DNA of 64,000 nt from Pseudomonadales bacterium (lineage in GTDB: Bacteria; Pseudomonadota; Gammaproteobacteria; Pseudomonadales; Azotimanducaceae): assembly GCA_012103505.1 (NCBI GenBank), contig WLWP01000001.1, positions 2,480,001-2,544,000 on the forward strand, read 5' to 3'. Of this stretch, positions 22,973 through 31,833 are shown piece by piece. The position numbers were made by a program, and so were the translations under genes. The notes under the pieces are model-generated. The model was not told where the DNA came from and did not search any database. It saw only the letters and a list, made by a program, of their open reading frames with translations. Each line of letters opens with the position of its first letter. The first letter of the stretch is position 1.

Positions 22973-23950
22973 ATGGATACAAAAGACGGACTTATCGCCG
23001 CGATTGGCAACACCCCGTTGATCCGCATGGAAACATTGTCGGAAGAAACTGGCTGCGAGATCCTCGGCAAAGCCGAATTCATGAATCCAGGAGGTTCCGT
23101 CAAAGATCGCGCAGCTTGGTGGATGGTGCGAGAAGCTGAGAAATCCGGCGCACTAAAACCCGGAGGCACTGTCGTCGAGGGCACCGCGGGTAACACGGGC
23201 ATCGGACTGCTGCATGTCTGCAACTCGCGTGGCTACGATGCTGTGATCTACATGCCCGACAATCAGTCGCAAGAGAAAATTGACTTGCTGGGTACACTCG
23301 GCGCCGAAGTACGTGTCGTACCCACGGTACCTTACCGGGATGAGATGAACTTCCAGAAACAAGCTGGTCGCTACGCCGACACACTCGAGAACGCCGTCTG
23401 GGCTAACCAGTTTGATAATATCGCGAACCGCTTAGCCCACTACGAATCCACAGGACCTGAGATTTGGGCGCAGACCAACGGCAAACTCGATGCCTTCACT
23501 TGTTCAGTAGGCACAGGGGGCACGTTGGCAGGGATCTCGCGCTACCTAAAAGACCAAAGCCAAGATGTTCGAGTCGTTTTAGCGGACCCGTTCGGCAGTG
23601 CTTTATACAATTGGGTTAAAACGGGCAAAGCAGAAATGACTCCCGGACCGTCCATCACAGAAGGCATCGGCAACTCGAGAATCACTGAAAATCTCGTAGG
23701 TACCGCCATAGACGACGCTGTGCAAATTCCCGATCAAGCCATGGTTGATATGGTTTATCGCATGCTGCACAAAGACGGATGGTTCTTCGGCTCAAGCACT
23801 GGTATCAACCTTTGCGCGGCGGTAGAAATCGCGAAAAAGATGGGGCCCGGGCATACGATTGTGACGATGCTTTGCGACGATGGAACAAAGTACCAATCGC
23901 GTCTATTCAACTCAGAATTTCTAGCGGAGAAGAACCTTACGGTCAGCTAG
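22973..23950 (+). CDS. Cysteine synthase family PLP enzyme
   Basis: PLP-dependent beta-replacement enzyme making cysteine from O-acetylserine and sulfide, or a close relative. It shows LIAAIGNTPLIRMETL, the PLP-binding Lys of MNPGGSVKDRAAWWM, the substrate-loop TAGNTGIGLLHV, the phosphate-binding Gly loop VGTGGTLAGISRYL and SSTGINLCAAVEIAK. The length is 325 residues. The ATG chosen matches the family start; its Shine-Dalgarno is poor and an ATG eleven codons upstream is possible. It is divergent from the PhyH gene and monocistronic. Whether it is the housekeeping CysK or a paralogue of the cystathionine-beta-synthase branch cannot be settled. Confidence 0.85.
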   Translation: MDTKDGLIAAIGNTPLIRMETLSEETGCEILGKAEFMNPGGSVKDRAAWWMVREAEKSGALKPGGTVVEGTAGNTGIGLLHVCNSRGYDAVIYMPDNQSQEKIDLLGTLGAEVRVVPTVPYRDEMNFQKQAGRYADTLENAVWANQFDNIANRLAHYESTGPEIWAQTNGKLDAFTCSVGTGGTLAGISRYLKDQSQDVRVVLADPFGSALYNWVKTGKAEMTPGPSITEGIGNSRITENLVGTAIDDAVQIPDQAMVDMVYRMLHKDGWFFGSSTGINLCAAVEIAKKMGPGHTIVTMLCDDGTKYQSRLFNSEFLAEKNLTVS

Positions 23951-24003
23951 CGTCTTTGTCCCAGGCAGACTTCGATATCTTGGTGCCTCGATCCGCGCGC
24001 AGG

Positions 24004-24855
24004 CTACACCGGAATTTGTGCGTCTGGTACCGGCAAGCCCGCTACATCAGTCCTAACTACAAAAACTCCGCCACGCCGATCTCCCTCTAGTCCATTAGAA
24101 CCAGAGACGATATAAAGATCCCTTAAGTCGCTCCCCCCGAAGCAAACGCTAGTGCACATGGGATGAGGAATATCGATGTATTCACGTAAGGTTCCATCTG
24201 CGTTGTAGACACCCACTCCATCACCTCCAGCGAGGGCAACCCAAACAGCACCATCTTCGGAAACGACCAAACCATCCGGCGAACCACGTTCTGTCTCGAC
24301 GAATGTGTCTTTAGGACCCAAAGTACCGTCTTGCTCAACCGCATAACAACAAACCGCACGGCGAATAGAGTCACTGTGATAGAGCGTTTTACCGTCAGGA
24401 GAAAAACCTAAGCCGTTAGTGAGCCGTACATCTTCAGCGACCACACGAGCCGATCCGTCAAGGTCGATGAGATAGAGATTTTCCGCAGATTGCTCCCTGC
24501 CGTCCTCAAAAACTGGGCTAGATCCGAGTCCGCCCGCATAAACACGTCCGACAGCGTCTGTGGTTATGTCATTAAATCCAACCAGACCGCCATCTTCATT
24601 ACGATCGAGCAACATCACCGTATCCCCACCGTCAAAAGATTTAAAACTGATGTTACGACCGCTGACGACCATGCCGTTGTTACTATGTAGGGACATGCCA
24701 CCTATGCCTTTGCGGTGCGCAAAGACCTCGGCAACAGTACCGTTTGCAGCCAGACAAAACACACCACCGGCCAATACGTCACTAAAAATCAACCCTCGGT
24801 CCGGATCCCAAACAGGTCCTTCTATGAGCCCATATCCTTCCGTTAGCGCATCCAT
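24004..24855 (-). CDS. SMP-30/gluconolactonase/LRE family protein
   Basis: Six-bladed beta-propeller metal-dependent lactonase. Metal-ligand regions are in view: the Glu of GLIEGPVWDPDRGL near residue 12, the Asn of FNDITTDAVGRVYAGG, the Asn of VRLTNGLGFSPDGKTLYHSD, and the Asp of GSPDGLVVSEDGAVWVAL. The length is 283 residues, without a signal peptide. It probably opens a sugar or other lactone in a catabolic route. It is divergent from the SDR gene across about 150 bp, and the two could be co-regulated. Confidence 0.82.
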   Translation of the reverse strand: MDALTEGYGLIEGPVWDPDRGLIFSDVLAGGVFCLAANGTVAEVFAHRKGIGGMSLHSNNGMVVSGRNISFKSFDGGDTVMLLDRNEDGGLVGFNDITTDAVGRVYAGGLGSSPVFEDGREQSAENLYLIDLDGSARVVAEDVRLTNGLGFSPDGKTLYHSDSIRRAVCCYAVEQDGTLGPKDTFVETERGSPDGLVVSEDGAVWVALAGGDGVGVYNADGTLREYIDIPHPMCTSVCFGGSDLRDLYIVSGSNGLEGDRRGGVFVVRTDVAGLPVPDAQIPV

Positions 24856-25007
24856 GGATAATTCCTCTCTCTACAGTGATACCTCTCTTATAGCACTGTG
24901 CTTTGCCCAACGCGATAGAAGGCAGGATAGAAGGCAGCGACAAAAGGTTGACCCGTGGGGGTCGAGCCAGGCACCCTTCAGGGTCTACTGAGTATTGGGA
25001 AAAGACT

Positions 25008-25880
25008 ATGAGTGTGGACGGTAAAGTAGCGATTATTACAGGCGCCGGTGGCGGGCTCGGCCGTGAGCACGCGCTGCTCCTAGCTAGCCATGGGGCTAAG
25101 ATCGTCGTCAACGACCTGGGAGGCGCAGTCGATGGCACCGGACAAGGCGACGCAGCGGATGTTGTTGTCGAAGAAATCCGAGCAGCCGGCGGCGAAGCTG
25201 TTGCCAACAAAGACTCTGTCTCTGAGAGAGAGGGTGCAAAAAACATCGTCGCTACGGCAGTCGATGCATTTGGGACCGTTGATATACTTGTTAACAACGC
25301 CGGTATATTACGCGACAAGTCATTCAAGAAAATGTCACTTGATGAGTGGGACGCGGTGATCAACGTACATCTCAACGGTTCCGCCTACGTTACCTGGCAT
25401 GCATGGCCAATCATGTATGAGAAGAACTACGGCCGAATTGTTTTTACCTCATCTGTATCGGGCATTCTAGGCTCTTTCGGCCAAGCCAATTATGGCGCCG
25501 CCAAGATGGGCATGGTTGGCTTGATGAACAACCTGTCTCGCGAAGGCGCTTCACACAACGTGCGCACCAATTGCTTGTCGCCAGGCGCGGCCACCCGCAT
25601 GACAGCTGGTGTGCCAGGCAGCACCATCGATCTGGACAATCCTGATGATGACAACCTCCCAGGTTTGGTGAGCCCAGCGGTCTTATTGATGGCCGGTGAA
25701 GATGCGCCAAACGGACGCATCATTCAGGCCGCTGGAGGCCGGTTTGCGAGCGACATGGTCTTCTCAAACGCGGGTATCGATATCGGTGTCAAAGCAGACG
25801 CCGAAGATTTGCTCGACGCAGCCGAACAGGCACTCGATATGTCTGACGCTGAGCCAAAGACTACTTTCTGGAGAAAGTAG
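25008..25880 (+). CDS. Short-chain dehydrogenase (HSD17B4/multifunctional-type 3-hydroxyacyl-CoA dehydrogenase-like)
   Basis: NAD(P)-dependent oxidoreductase of 290 residues. The Rossmann motif TGAGGGLGREHALLLASHG, the NNAGILRDKSFKKM segment, the catalytic Ser of FTSSVSGILGSFG and the YGAAK Tyr-Lys pair are all present. The insertion VVNDLGGAVDGTGQGDAADV is characteristic of the peroxisomal multifunctional enzyme type 2 branch that oxidises 3-hydroxyacyl-CoAs. The start at MSVDGKVAIITG fits the family. A Rho-independent terminator follows. Substrate is most likely a fatty or steroid-side-chain acyl-CoA. Confidence 0.85.
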   Translation: MSVDGKVAIITGAGGGLGREHALLLASHGAKIVVNDLGGAVDGTGQGDAADVVVEEIRAAGGEAVANKDSVSEREGAKNIVATAVDAFGTVDILVNNAGILRDKSFKKMSLDEWDAVINVHLNGSAYVTWHAWPIMYEKNYGRIVFTSSVSGILGSFGQANYGAAKMGMVGLMNNLSREGASHNVRTNCLSPGAATRMTAGVPGSTIDLDNPDDDNLPGLVSPAVLLMAGEDAPNGRIIQAAGGRFASDMVFSNAGIDIGVKADAEDLLDAAEQALDMSDAEPKTTFWRK

Positions 25881-25900
25881 TCTCAGTTCTAGATGTCAGA

Positions 25901-25940
25901 ACACCAGATCAGATAAATACCTGGTCTGGTGTGATTTTTG
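25901..25940 (+). terminator. Rho-independent terminator after the SDR gene
   Basis: ACACCAGATCAG (25901-25912) pairs with CTGGTCTGGTGT (25921-25932) with one wobble pair and an 8-base loop, followed by GATTTTTGG. It lies 20 bp behind the SDR stop codon. Confidence 0.8.
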
Positions 25941-26056
25941 GAGAACGGCACTAGAACAGAGAGTTGTTGACACTCTAATTTCCTCCTCATGCCGGATGCA
26001 ATTTGTAGAACCGACACTAGGCACTCACAGTCGCACTCCAAGGAAGGGAGCAGGGT

Positions 26057-27064
26057 TTGACCATCAAGACATTCCTCATCGTCATTTCTATGACACTGCC
26101 TATAAGCACAGCGCTGGCCGATACCTACCAGCTCGATGCGCAGATCAGTTACCAAGAATCCATTGACCGTGAGGGTCGAACCGATTTCGAATCCAGTCAG
26201 ATAGCAACATCGATTACGTGGTGGATTTCACCAGTGGCCGACCACAAAGGTCCCTGGGCCGAAGCGGGATTTCTTTCAAAAGAGGATTCGTTTCAGCTGA
26301 GCTATGCTCAGAACGAAATCGACTTCAGCGTCCCTGGGTTAGTCAGGGGGTCCGATACTGACGCTGAAACCTTTAACCTGAAGTATCGATATGTGCATGA
26401 GGGTACTGGATTTTACGGCATGGCGGGATTAGGCCAGAGCATAACCAATCAAACAAACGTTATCTTTGACGAGGTAAAGTCTGATCTCTATGAAATTAGG
26501 CTCGGATACTACGTTACCGATCACACATCGATTGAGCTCTTTGACAACAGATCAGAAGCAGATGAGCGGGAGCGGGGAGTTGTCAATTGCTTGCTATCTC
26601 GCTGCGTACAGACTTTCGATACGACCTTTTCTACTGAGGTCGAAAGTTTTGGTATTCTTGCCAAACACGTGGGGCAAATCGGGAACCAGCACTACACCAT
26701 CGTGGCTCAGTATGGCCGCCAAGAAACAGAAACTCGCAATCGAACGATACTTACCTATGAACCCGCAAGATTTGCGCCACCAACCCTACGCTTCGATTCA
26801 AATGAAGACTTCAGGAACGAATTTTTTGGAACCACATTAGTTTGGTATCCAAATTTCCGGCTGGGAGTTGGTGTCGGATTCGAATCAAGGGAAGTAGAGG
26901 GTCCTAGAAGCGTGTTCGATCTAGACCGCTATAAGCTATCGTTCGACTGGTTCATCAACCACCGTTATAGAATTCAAATACATTACATCCGGGAAGACGA
27001 CATAAGCGTATTGGGTATTAAGGACTTAGATTCTTCGGCACTCTCGATTCACGCCAGATTCTAA
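26057..27064 (+). CDS. Predicted outer-membrane beta-barrel protein
   Basis: Exported protein of 335 residues. The signal peptide is MTIKTFLIVISMTLPISTALA. The mature chain alternates strands with Tyr/Phe/Trp girdles, such as SSQIATSITWWISP, TFNLKYRYVHEGTGFYG, FRNEFFGTTLVWYPNFRLG and YKLSFDWFINHRYRIQIHY, and ends in Phe (ALSIHARF), the BAM signal. The start is a TTG with GGGAG 7-8 bp upstream; no ATG would keep the whole signal peptide. No family is recognised; a 12- to 14-stranded barrel is possible from length. Expressed alone behind the SDR terminator. Confidence 0.7.
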   Translation: MTIKTFLIVISMTLPISTALADTYQLDAQISYQESIDREGRTDFESSQIATSITWWISPVADHKGPWAEAGFLSKEDSFQLSYAQNEIDFSVPGLVRGSDTDAETFNLKYRYVHEGTGFYGMAGLGQSITNQTNVIFDEVKSDLYEIRLGYYVTDHTSIELFDNRSEADERERGVVNCLLSRCVQTFDTTFSTEVESFGILAKHVGQIGNQHYTIVAQYGRQETETRNRTILTYEPARFAPPTLRFDSNEDFRNEFFGTTLVWYPNFRLGVGVGFESREVEGPRSVFDLDRYKLSFDWFINHRYRIQIHYIREDDISVLGIKDLDSSALSIHARF

Positions 27065-27132
27065 TCACACACCCGTTGAGACGAGCGTCGGCAGGGATTA
27101 ATCTTGTGGCTGGAAACACATTGAGGCTCGAG

Positions 27133-28239
27133 ATGACACTATCCAGACTTGTAGGCGGCCTTTGCTTAATCTCACTACTTTGGGCATGCGGGGAGCAACC
27201 TGCGCCACCTGCTGCTCCGGAAGCAGTAAATGCTGAGACGGCGGATAGCGCCGAAGGCACATCCGGCACAGTTGAGACCCAAACTCACCTACTTGAAGAA
27301 ATCGCACCGGGTGTCTACTTCGCCACAGGTACAGGTTCAGTGAATGTAGCGAGCAATGCACTCGTCATCGTAAATGAGGATGACGTTGTCGTTGTGGATT
27401 CCCACATCACCGCTGATGCGGGACGAGCGCTACTTAACTCGATTCGAGCGATTACCGACAAGCCGATCAGTTATCTAATCAACAGTCACTTTCACTTTGA
27501 TCACGCACATGGCAATCAGGTCTTTGCCGAGGACACTGACATCATCGGTCATGAATTTACTCGCGCCGCGATGCTTGACGACCCACTAAACGGCGCGACC
27601 TATCAGACCATAGGCAGCCAAACTGCGCAGACTGGCTTGTTAACCGCGCTAAACGAGCAAATAACATCTGAACAAGGCGATACAGCCGCACTGGAAACTC
27701 AGCGGACAGTACTTGAGCGCCACATTGCGGCGCTGCCGGAAGTTGTGCCCACGCCACCAAACATAACACTGACCGATACCATGACGCTCCGTCAGGGAAC
27801 GCGAGAAATCCGTCTAATCCACCCTGGTCGAGGTCATACGGGCGGTGACGTCATTGTCTACTTACCCGCAGAGAAAGTGGTTTTTACAGGGGATCTGCTT
27901 TATGCCGGTGCACCTTACTTGGGGGACGGTTTCGCTGACGAGATGCCGGAAACGCTCGATGTCGTGCGCGCCTTGGACGTTGATGTCATTGCAGGCGGGC
28001 ATGGTCCACTCATGCGTGACAAGACTCATATTGACCGATCTCAAGCGTATCTACGGCAATATTGGAACCAGGTTTCCGACAGTTATGAAAAGGGGCTTAG
28101 TGCAGAAGAAGCGGCTGCCGCGATAGACTTTTCAGACTACGAAGAATTCGCAGCCTTCCAAGTCGCGGCGCCACAGGTTGTTCAACTCGAGGTGGGACGC
28201 ATGTACCAACGCATAGAAGCGCACGAAGCGGCGGAATAG
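27133..28239 (+). CDS. MBL-fold metallo-hydrolase lipoprotein
   Basis: Periplasmic metallo-beta-lactamase-fold hydrolase of 368 residues, anchored as a lipoprotein: LISLLWACGEQP has a lipobox. A low-complexity Ala/Pro/Glu linker follows. The zinc motif HxHxDH is SHFHFDHAHGNQ, with a further His in DIIGHEFTRAAML, HPGRGHTGGDVIVYL and the Asp/His ligands of VFTGDLLYAG and VIAGGHGPLM. The overall pattern is close to quinoprotein relay system zinc metallohydrolases and class B3-like enzymes. Substrate unknown. It is convergent with the HpcH aldolase gene. Confidence 0.82.
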   Translation: MTLSRLVGGLCLISLLWACGEQPAPPAAPEAVNAETADSAEGTSGTVETQTHLLEEIAPGVYFATGTGSVNVASNALVIVNEDDVVVVDSHITADAGRALLNSIRAITDKPISYLINSHFHFDHAHGNQVFAEDTDIIGHEFTRAAMLDDPLNGATYQTIGSQTAQTGLLTALNEQITSEQGDTAALETQRTVLERHIAALPEVVPTPPNITLTDTMTLRQGTREIRLIHPGRGHTGGDVIVYLPAEKVVFTGDLLYAGAPYLGDGFADEMPETLDVVRALDVDVIAGGHGPLMRDKTHIDRSQAYLRQYWNQVSDSYEKGLSAEEAAAAIDFSDYEEFAAFQVAAPQVVQLEVGRMYQRIEAHEAAE

Positions 28240-28251
28240 CACCGGGTTCGG

Positions 28252-28998
28252 TTAGCGCAAAGCTTGCAAACCGCTCTGTATACCCGACTTCGCCCACTCA
28301 TTCCACGGTAGCGTAAAGAAGTGGAAACCGAGCGCCTCAAGCTCTGCGGGTTCGAGGCCTGGCGGCACAAAATACATACCCGCTGATTTACCCGCTTGTT
28401 GACATGCCTTACCTATCTTTTCGAGCGCGGCGAGGTACTTATCATTTCTATAGTCCAGCGCCACATCGAGATTAATCGACAAATCAGAGGGTCCAACGAG
28501 TAGTACATCAACGCCATCCACCGCCGCTATCTCATCGACCGATTCGAGTGCCTCGATTGTCTCGATCATCGGTAGGATTAGCAGTTGCTCATTCACGGCA
28601 TCCATATAGTCGCGATAATTGTCATACTCACCCCATTCACCATGAATACCCGACGAGCTACGCTCTCCAACGAAAGGGTATTTGCACCAACTCACCATTT
28701 GTCGAGCTTGTTCAGGCGTATTCACCATCGGCACGATGAGACCTTTCGCACCCGCATCGAGGGCGAAACAAATTTGATCTGGTCGATTGTCACCAACGCG
28801 AATTATCGGGATAGCCTCTCGTCGTCTCATCGCAGCAACTGGTGCGTTCAATTGTTTGATCTCAATGGGCGAATGTTGCGTATCAAACAATAGAAAGTCG
28901 AAGCCGGAGCCAGCGAGAAATCGGACCTCACTTTCTAAAAACGCCGTGGTGCCTATGGCAGTCTGTCCAGACTGCAACATCTCTTTAACTCGATTCAT
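28252..28998 (-). CDS. HpcH/HpaI family class II aldolase
   Basis: Divalent-metal-dependent pyruvate aldolase, 248 residues, the last gene of a five-gene catabolic operon. It shows AIGTTAFLESEVRFLAGSGF, FDTQHSPIEI in the place of the family D-x-E-H, FALDAGAKGLIVPMVNTPEQA, MIETIEALESVDEI with the metal-binding Glu, and GVDVLLVGPSDLSINL with the metal-binding Asp. GAGG precedes the ATG. It would cleave a 4-hydroxy-2-oxo acid to pyruvate and an aldehyde, fitting the end of an aromatic or other ring-cleavage route. Confidence 0.82.
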   Translation of the reverse strand: MNRVKEMLQSGQTAIGTTAFLESEVRFLAGSGFDFLLFDTQHSPIEIKQLNAPVAAMRRREAIPIIRVGDNRPDQICFALDAGAKGLIVPMVNTPEQARQMVSWCKYPFVGERSSSGIHGEWGEYDNYRDYMDAVNEQLLILPMIETIEALESVDEIAAVDGVDVLLVGPSDLSINLDVALDYRNDKYLAALEKIGKACQQAGKSAGMYFVPPGLEPAELEALGFHFFTLPWNEWAKSGIQSGLQALR

Positions 28999-29013
28999 CT
29001 TTGAAGCCTCTTC

Positions 29014-29760
29014 TTATTCGAATTCTGCTAATCGCTCTTTGATTCGACCAAGCGCCTGCTTGTTCGCATTACGTATCGTATCCATTTCTGGCGCTTCCTG
29101 ACTGATATCGCCGAGATTCGCCAACACAATGTGAACATCATCATGGCCCGGTACTTGGTGCATATTATCGAGCCAAGCCTGGACTAGCGGGAAAGCAGAG
29201 AAATCATACAGATTGGTAAATTCTGGTTGTAGCTGACCAATCTCAACGTACGCGGCCATATCCGCGATGGTCACTGTGTCACCCGCCAAGAACTTGCGCT
29301 TCGCCAACCACCCTGTTTCTAACGCTTCCAGGGCACGTGTCAGATTAGCACGGGCCGCATCTTGCGCGGCTTGTGGGATATTCAGATCTTTGCGAATACG
29401 GGGTGCGACGAGCCCGGATGCATCACGGACATTGCGGTGATGGTAATTTAGGTACCAATCAATCAATCCGCGCTGCTTCGGATCATCTGGATACATATCC
29501 GTCCAGCCATTCTTATTGCACAAGTAGCACATGATTGCGTGTGCTTCGCCAAGTGAAAAACCATCCGGTTCTTCTATACAAGGAATGGTGGCACCAGGAT
29601 TTTTCGCCAGGTAGTCCGGATGTCGACTACCGTTGTCGCCACTAGATCCTGGGTTTATCAAAACCATCTCAAATGGCGATTGCTTGTTAAGAAGCAGCCA
29701 CATTACCGCGCGCACCGGTTGAGAAAACGGCACGCCATACAATTTCATTGAACCACCCAT
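29014..29760 (-). CDS. Glutathione S-transferase
   Basis: Soluble 248-residue GST. The N-terminal thioredoxin-like domain has MKLYGVPFSQPVRAVMWLLL, NPGATIPCIEEPDGFSLGEA with the cis-Pro and glutathione-binding Ser/Glu-like segment. The helical C-terminal domain has ALEALETGWLAKRKFLAGDT and VTIADMAAYVEIGQL with the conserved Asp N-cap. Ser11 is the probable catalytic residue, as in theta-like GSTs that dehalogenate or isomerise. It lies 15 bp before the aldolase gene and 61 bp after the CmcJ-like gene in the same operon. Confidence 0.85.
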   Translation of the reverse strand: MGGSMKLYGVPFSQPVRAVMWLLLNKQSPFEMVLINPGSSGDNGSRHPDYLAKNPGATIPCIEEPDGFSLGEAHAIMCYLCNKNGWTDMYPDDPKQRGLIDWYLNYHHRNVRDASGLVAPRIRKDLNIPQAAQDAARANLTRALEALETGWLAKRKFLAGDTVTIADMAAYVEIGQLQPEFTNLYDFSAFPLVQAWLDNMHQVPGHDDVHIVLANLGDISQEAPEMDTIRNANKQALGRIKERLAEFE

Positions 29761-29821
29761 CTTTCCTTCCTATCCCCGACAAACAACCACTTCACCAAAA
29801 CTAACCCGGCGGCGCAAGAGA

Positions 29822-30643
29822 CTACTTCGGAAAGACACAAACCATGCGGATGTCGATACTCTCTCGCTCGCAGGCATCCGATGCAGCGGTTGGATCGAAG
29901 AAAGAGGTATGGGGGCAAACCAACGCCTTGTCTTTTCTCGTATCCATCTGCTTGAAGACCAAAACTTCATCAACTTGCATGTTCGGCACGTAGTAGAAGC
30001 GCTGGCGGTCGTTGTACATTGGTACGGCCGCAAGCGCGGTGTCACTATCCTTCACGGCGCTATAATCAACGATGTCAGCCCGATCCACTGTGCTTGCATC
30101 AGTGACGACCAGCGGATCCTTCTGCACCTCGCCGCCCACGGGTCGCCATAGGTTGTACAACGAAAAATCCCAATCCTCATCCTTATACTCACGCTCCCCA
30201 CCTGCGCTACGGATCATACTCCGTGCCAGCTTAGACCAACCGTTGGGACTAAAATCGCAGTGCATATACAGTGAATAAGCATCAAAAAAGTGTTCGGGAT
30301 GTCTCGAGCGGACTTGGTAAAACTGTACGGGATAGGCGTCAGCCGCGCCCGTCATCCGCAATATCAAATCTCGCATTTCTGGAAAATAGTCGTCTGCAAC
30401 GACTTGCTTGTTACGGAAGTCGGTGACACTTGAGGCGTGCTTTGCAATGACAAAACCCGACCCGTCCAGATCCAAGTCTCCTGCTTCGTCTCGGAGTCGT
30501 GCATTATGGATTGTTACGTCTCTCCGGCTTGTATTAGTGAGCCTCGACTCCTTTGAAAAGATACGTGGAATCTCAGATCGATCCCGCCATTCGTCATTAA
30601 GGAAGGCGATCTGACTTTCAACAAAGGCAGGTTGTTCCGTCAC
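29822..30643 (-). CDS. CmcJ/NvfI-family oxygenase-like protein
   Basis: Member of the CmcJ/NvfI/AsaB family, named after methoxylation or oxidation enzymes of cephamycin and novofumigatonin pathways; the group is related to Fe(II)/2OG oxygenases. It starts with GTG, with GAGG 6 bp upstream. Family-like stretches are TIHNARLRDEAGDLDLDGSG, FVIAKHASSVTDFRN, YMHCDFSPNGW with a possible H-x-D, FSLYNLWRPVGGEVQKDPL and MQVDEVLVFKQMDTRKDKAL ending in CPHTSFFDP. Length (273) is typical. It is 8 bp behind the PhyH gene, so two candidate oxygenases are made together. Confidence 0.75.
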   Translation of the reverse strand: MTEQPAFVESQIAFLNDEWRDRSEIPRIFSKESRLTNTSRRDVTIHNARLRDEAGDLDLDGSGFVIAKHASSVTDFRNKQVVADDYFPEMRDLILRMTGAADAYPVQFYQVRSRHPEHFFDAYSLYMHCDFSPNGWSKLARSMIRSAGGEREYKDEDWDFSLYNLWRPVGGEVQKDPLVVTDASTVDRADIVDYSAVKDSDTALAAVPMYNDRQRFYYVPNMQVDEVLVFKQMDTRKDKALVCPHTSFFDPTAASDACERESIDIRMVCVFPK

Positions 30644-30650
30644 GCTAACC

Positions 30651-31808
30651 TCAAATACCCAGATCTAATGCGTTATACCCCCGCAGGCTTTCGCGCGCTT
30701 CGGCATCCCATGAGAAGGTCTGTCCACGCAAGGGCGCATAGTCATACGGTTGCTCATCTGGGAAGCGTTGCTTTCTCGCTTCGATTGCAGTCCCCAAAAT
30801 TTGTGATCGTGCCTCGATGCGGGCTTCGTCATAAATAATCTGCTCCGAGCCCGCGGCGTGAATGCCATTACCTCGCGCGCCGATGACACAGTCGCGCCGA
30901 TGAAAGCCAAAATTTATCGTGACCCGAATCTCATCGCTCGTGTTAGGAAAGGAACCATGGACGGCTTGGCGGTTAGTTATCCCGACGTCACCTGGTCCAC
31001 ACAACATCGGCACAGCTTCTGGCAGCCGATCAGAGCCAGCATCTTCACACCACTTTTTGATATCGGCTATTGCCAAATGCGACCCTGGGACTACCCACAG
31101 ACCGTTCTGAGAATTGCAGCCATACAACTGAGCCATAAAGTTAAAACCGTGACTGCCCTTGTGAAACTTAGGTGTATCCCAGTGTGTTGTGCCGTCTTGG
31201 TGCCAAGCCACCGATCCACCCAAGTGTGGTTGCTTGACCCAGATCACTTCGTTAAACGGCGAAAAGTCAGCACCGTTAATTGCTTCAGTCACTCGCAGCA
31301 AATCTGGATGCGCATACAAGCGCAAAGCCGCATCAGAAAACTGTAAAGAGCCGCCAACTACTTGCAGGACATAATCTGGTGCTCCCTCTGGTGCGACGGG
31401 CTCAAACATCTTGGCAGGATGGCGACCATTGTTAGCGTCAGTTCCACCAATCGGGTCCGACAGCGGTTTAACAAGTTGCACACCACCGCCCTTTCCATCT
31501 GCTGCCAACGCCGGTCGACCATGCCTATCCACCGTTCCACCCGGTTCTGTCGGTGCCCGCTCAATGATCTCTTGCACGTCGCGTTCAATATCTGACAACT
31601 CATCTTCTTTGACGACATTTTCAAATATGTAGAAACCGTGCTGCCAATAGGCAGCAAGGATGTCCTCAGCTAAGGTGCCGTCCTGGTTAAAACGTATAGG
31701 TCCACGGTTTCCTAGCGCCAGGGCACGAGCAACGCCTGCTTCCCGGTATTCGCGCATAGCCGTTTCTTGCTCACCGTAACTCGATTGCAAATCTAACGCT
31801 TCTGACAT
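30651..31808 (-). CDS. Phytanoyl-CoA dioxygenase family protein
   Basis: Fe(II)/2OG oxygenase-like protein of 385 residues, longer than usual because of an N-terminal extension and a C-terminal tail. The metal site is in SVAWHQDGTTHWD (His-x-Asp) and NRQAVHGSFPNTSDEIRVTI, which holds the distal His and the 2OG-binding Arg. WVVPGSHLAIADIKKW is also characteristic. GGAGAG lies before the ATG. It is the second gene of the operon, 25 bp behind the MDR gene. A hydroxylation or oxidative decarboxylation step in the pathway is the likely role. Confidence 0.82.
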   Translation of the reverse strand: MSEALDLQSSYGEQETAMREYREAGVARALALGNRGPIRFNQDGTLAEDILAAYWQHGFYIFENVVKEDELSDIERDVQEIIERAPTEPGGTVDRHGRPALAADGKGGGVQLVKPLSDPIGGTDANNGRHPAKMFEPVAPEGAPDYVLQVVGGSLQFSDAALRLYAHPDLLRVTEAINGADFSPFNEVIWVKQPHLGGSVAWHQDGTTHWDTPKFHKGSHGFNFMAQLYGCNSQNGLWVVPGSHLAIADIKKWCEDAGSDRLPEAVPMLCGPGDVGITNRQAVHGSFPNTSDEIRVTINFGFHRRDCVIGARGNGIHAAGSEQIIYDEARIEARSQILGTAIEARKQRFPDEQPYDYAPLRGQTFSWDAEARESLRGYNALDLGI

Positions 31809-31833
31809 GCTTTCTCTCCGTCTCTCTTCAGTT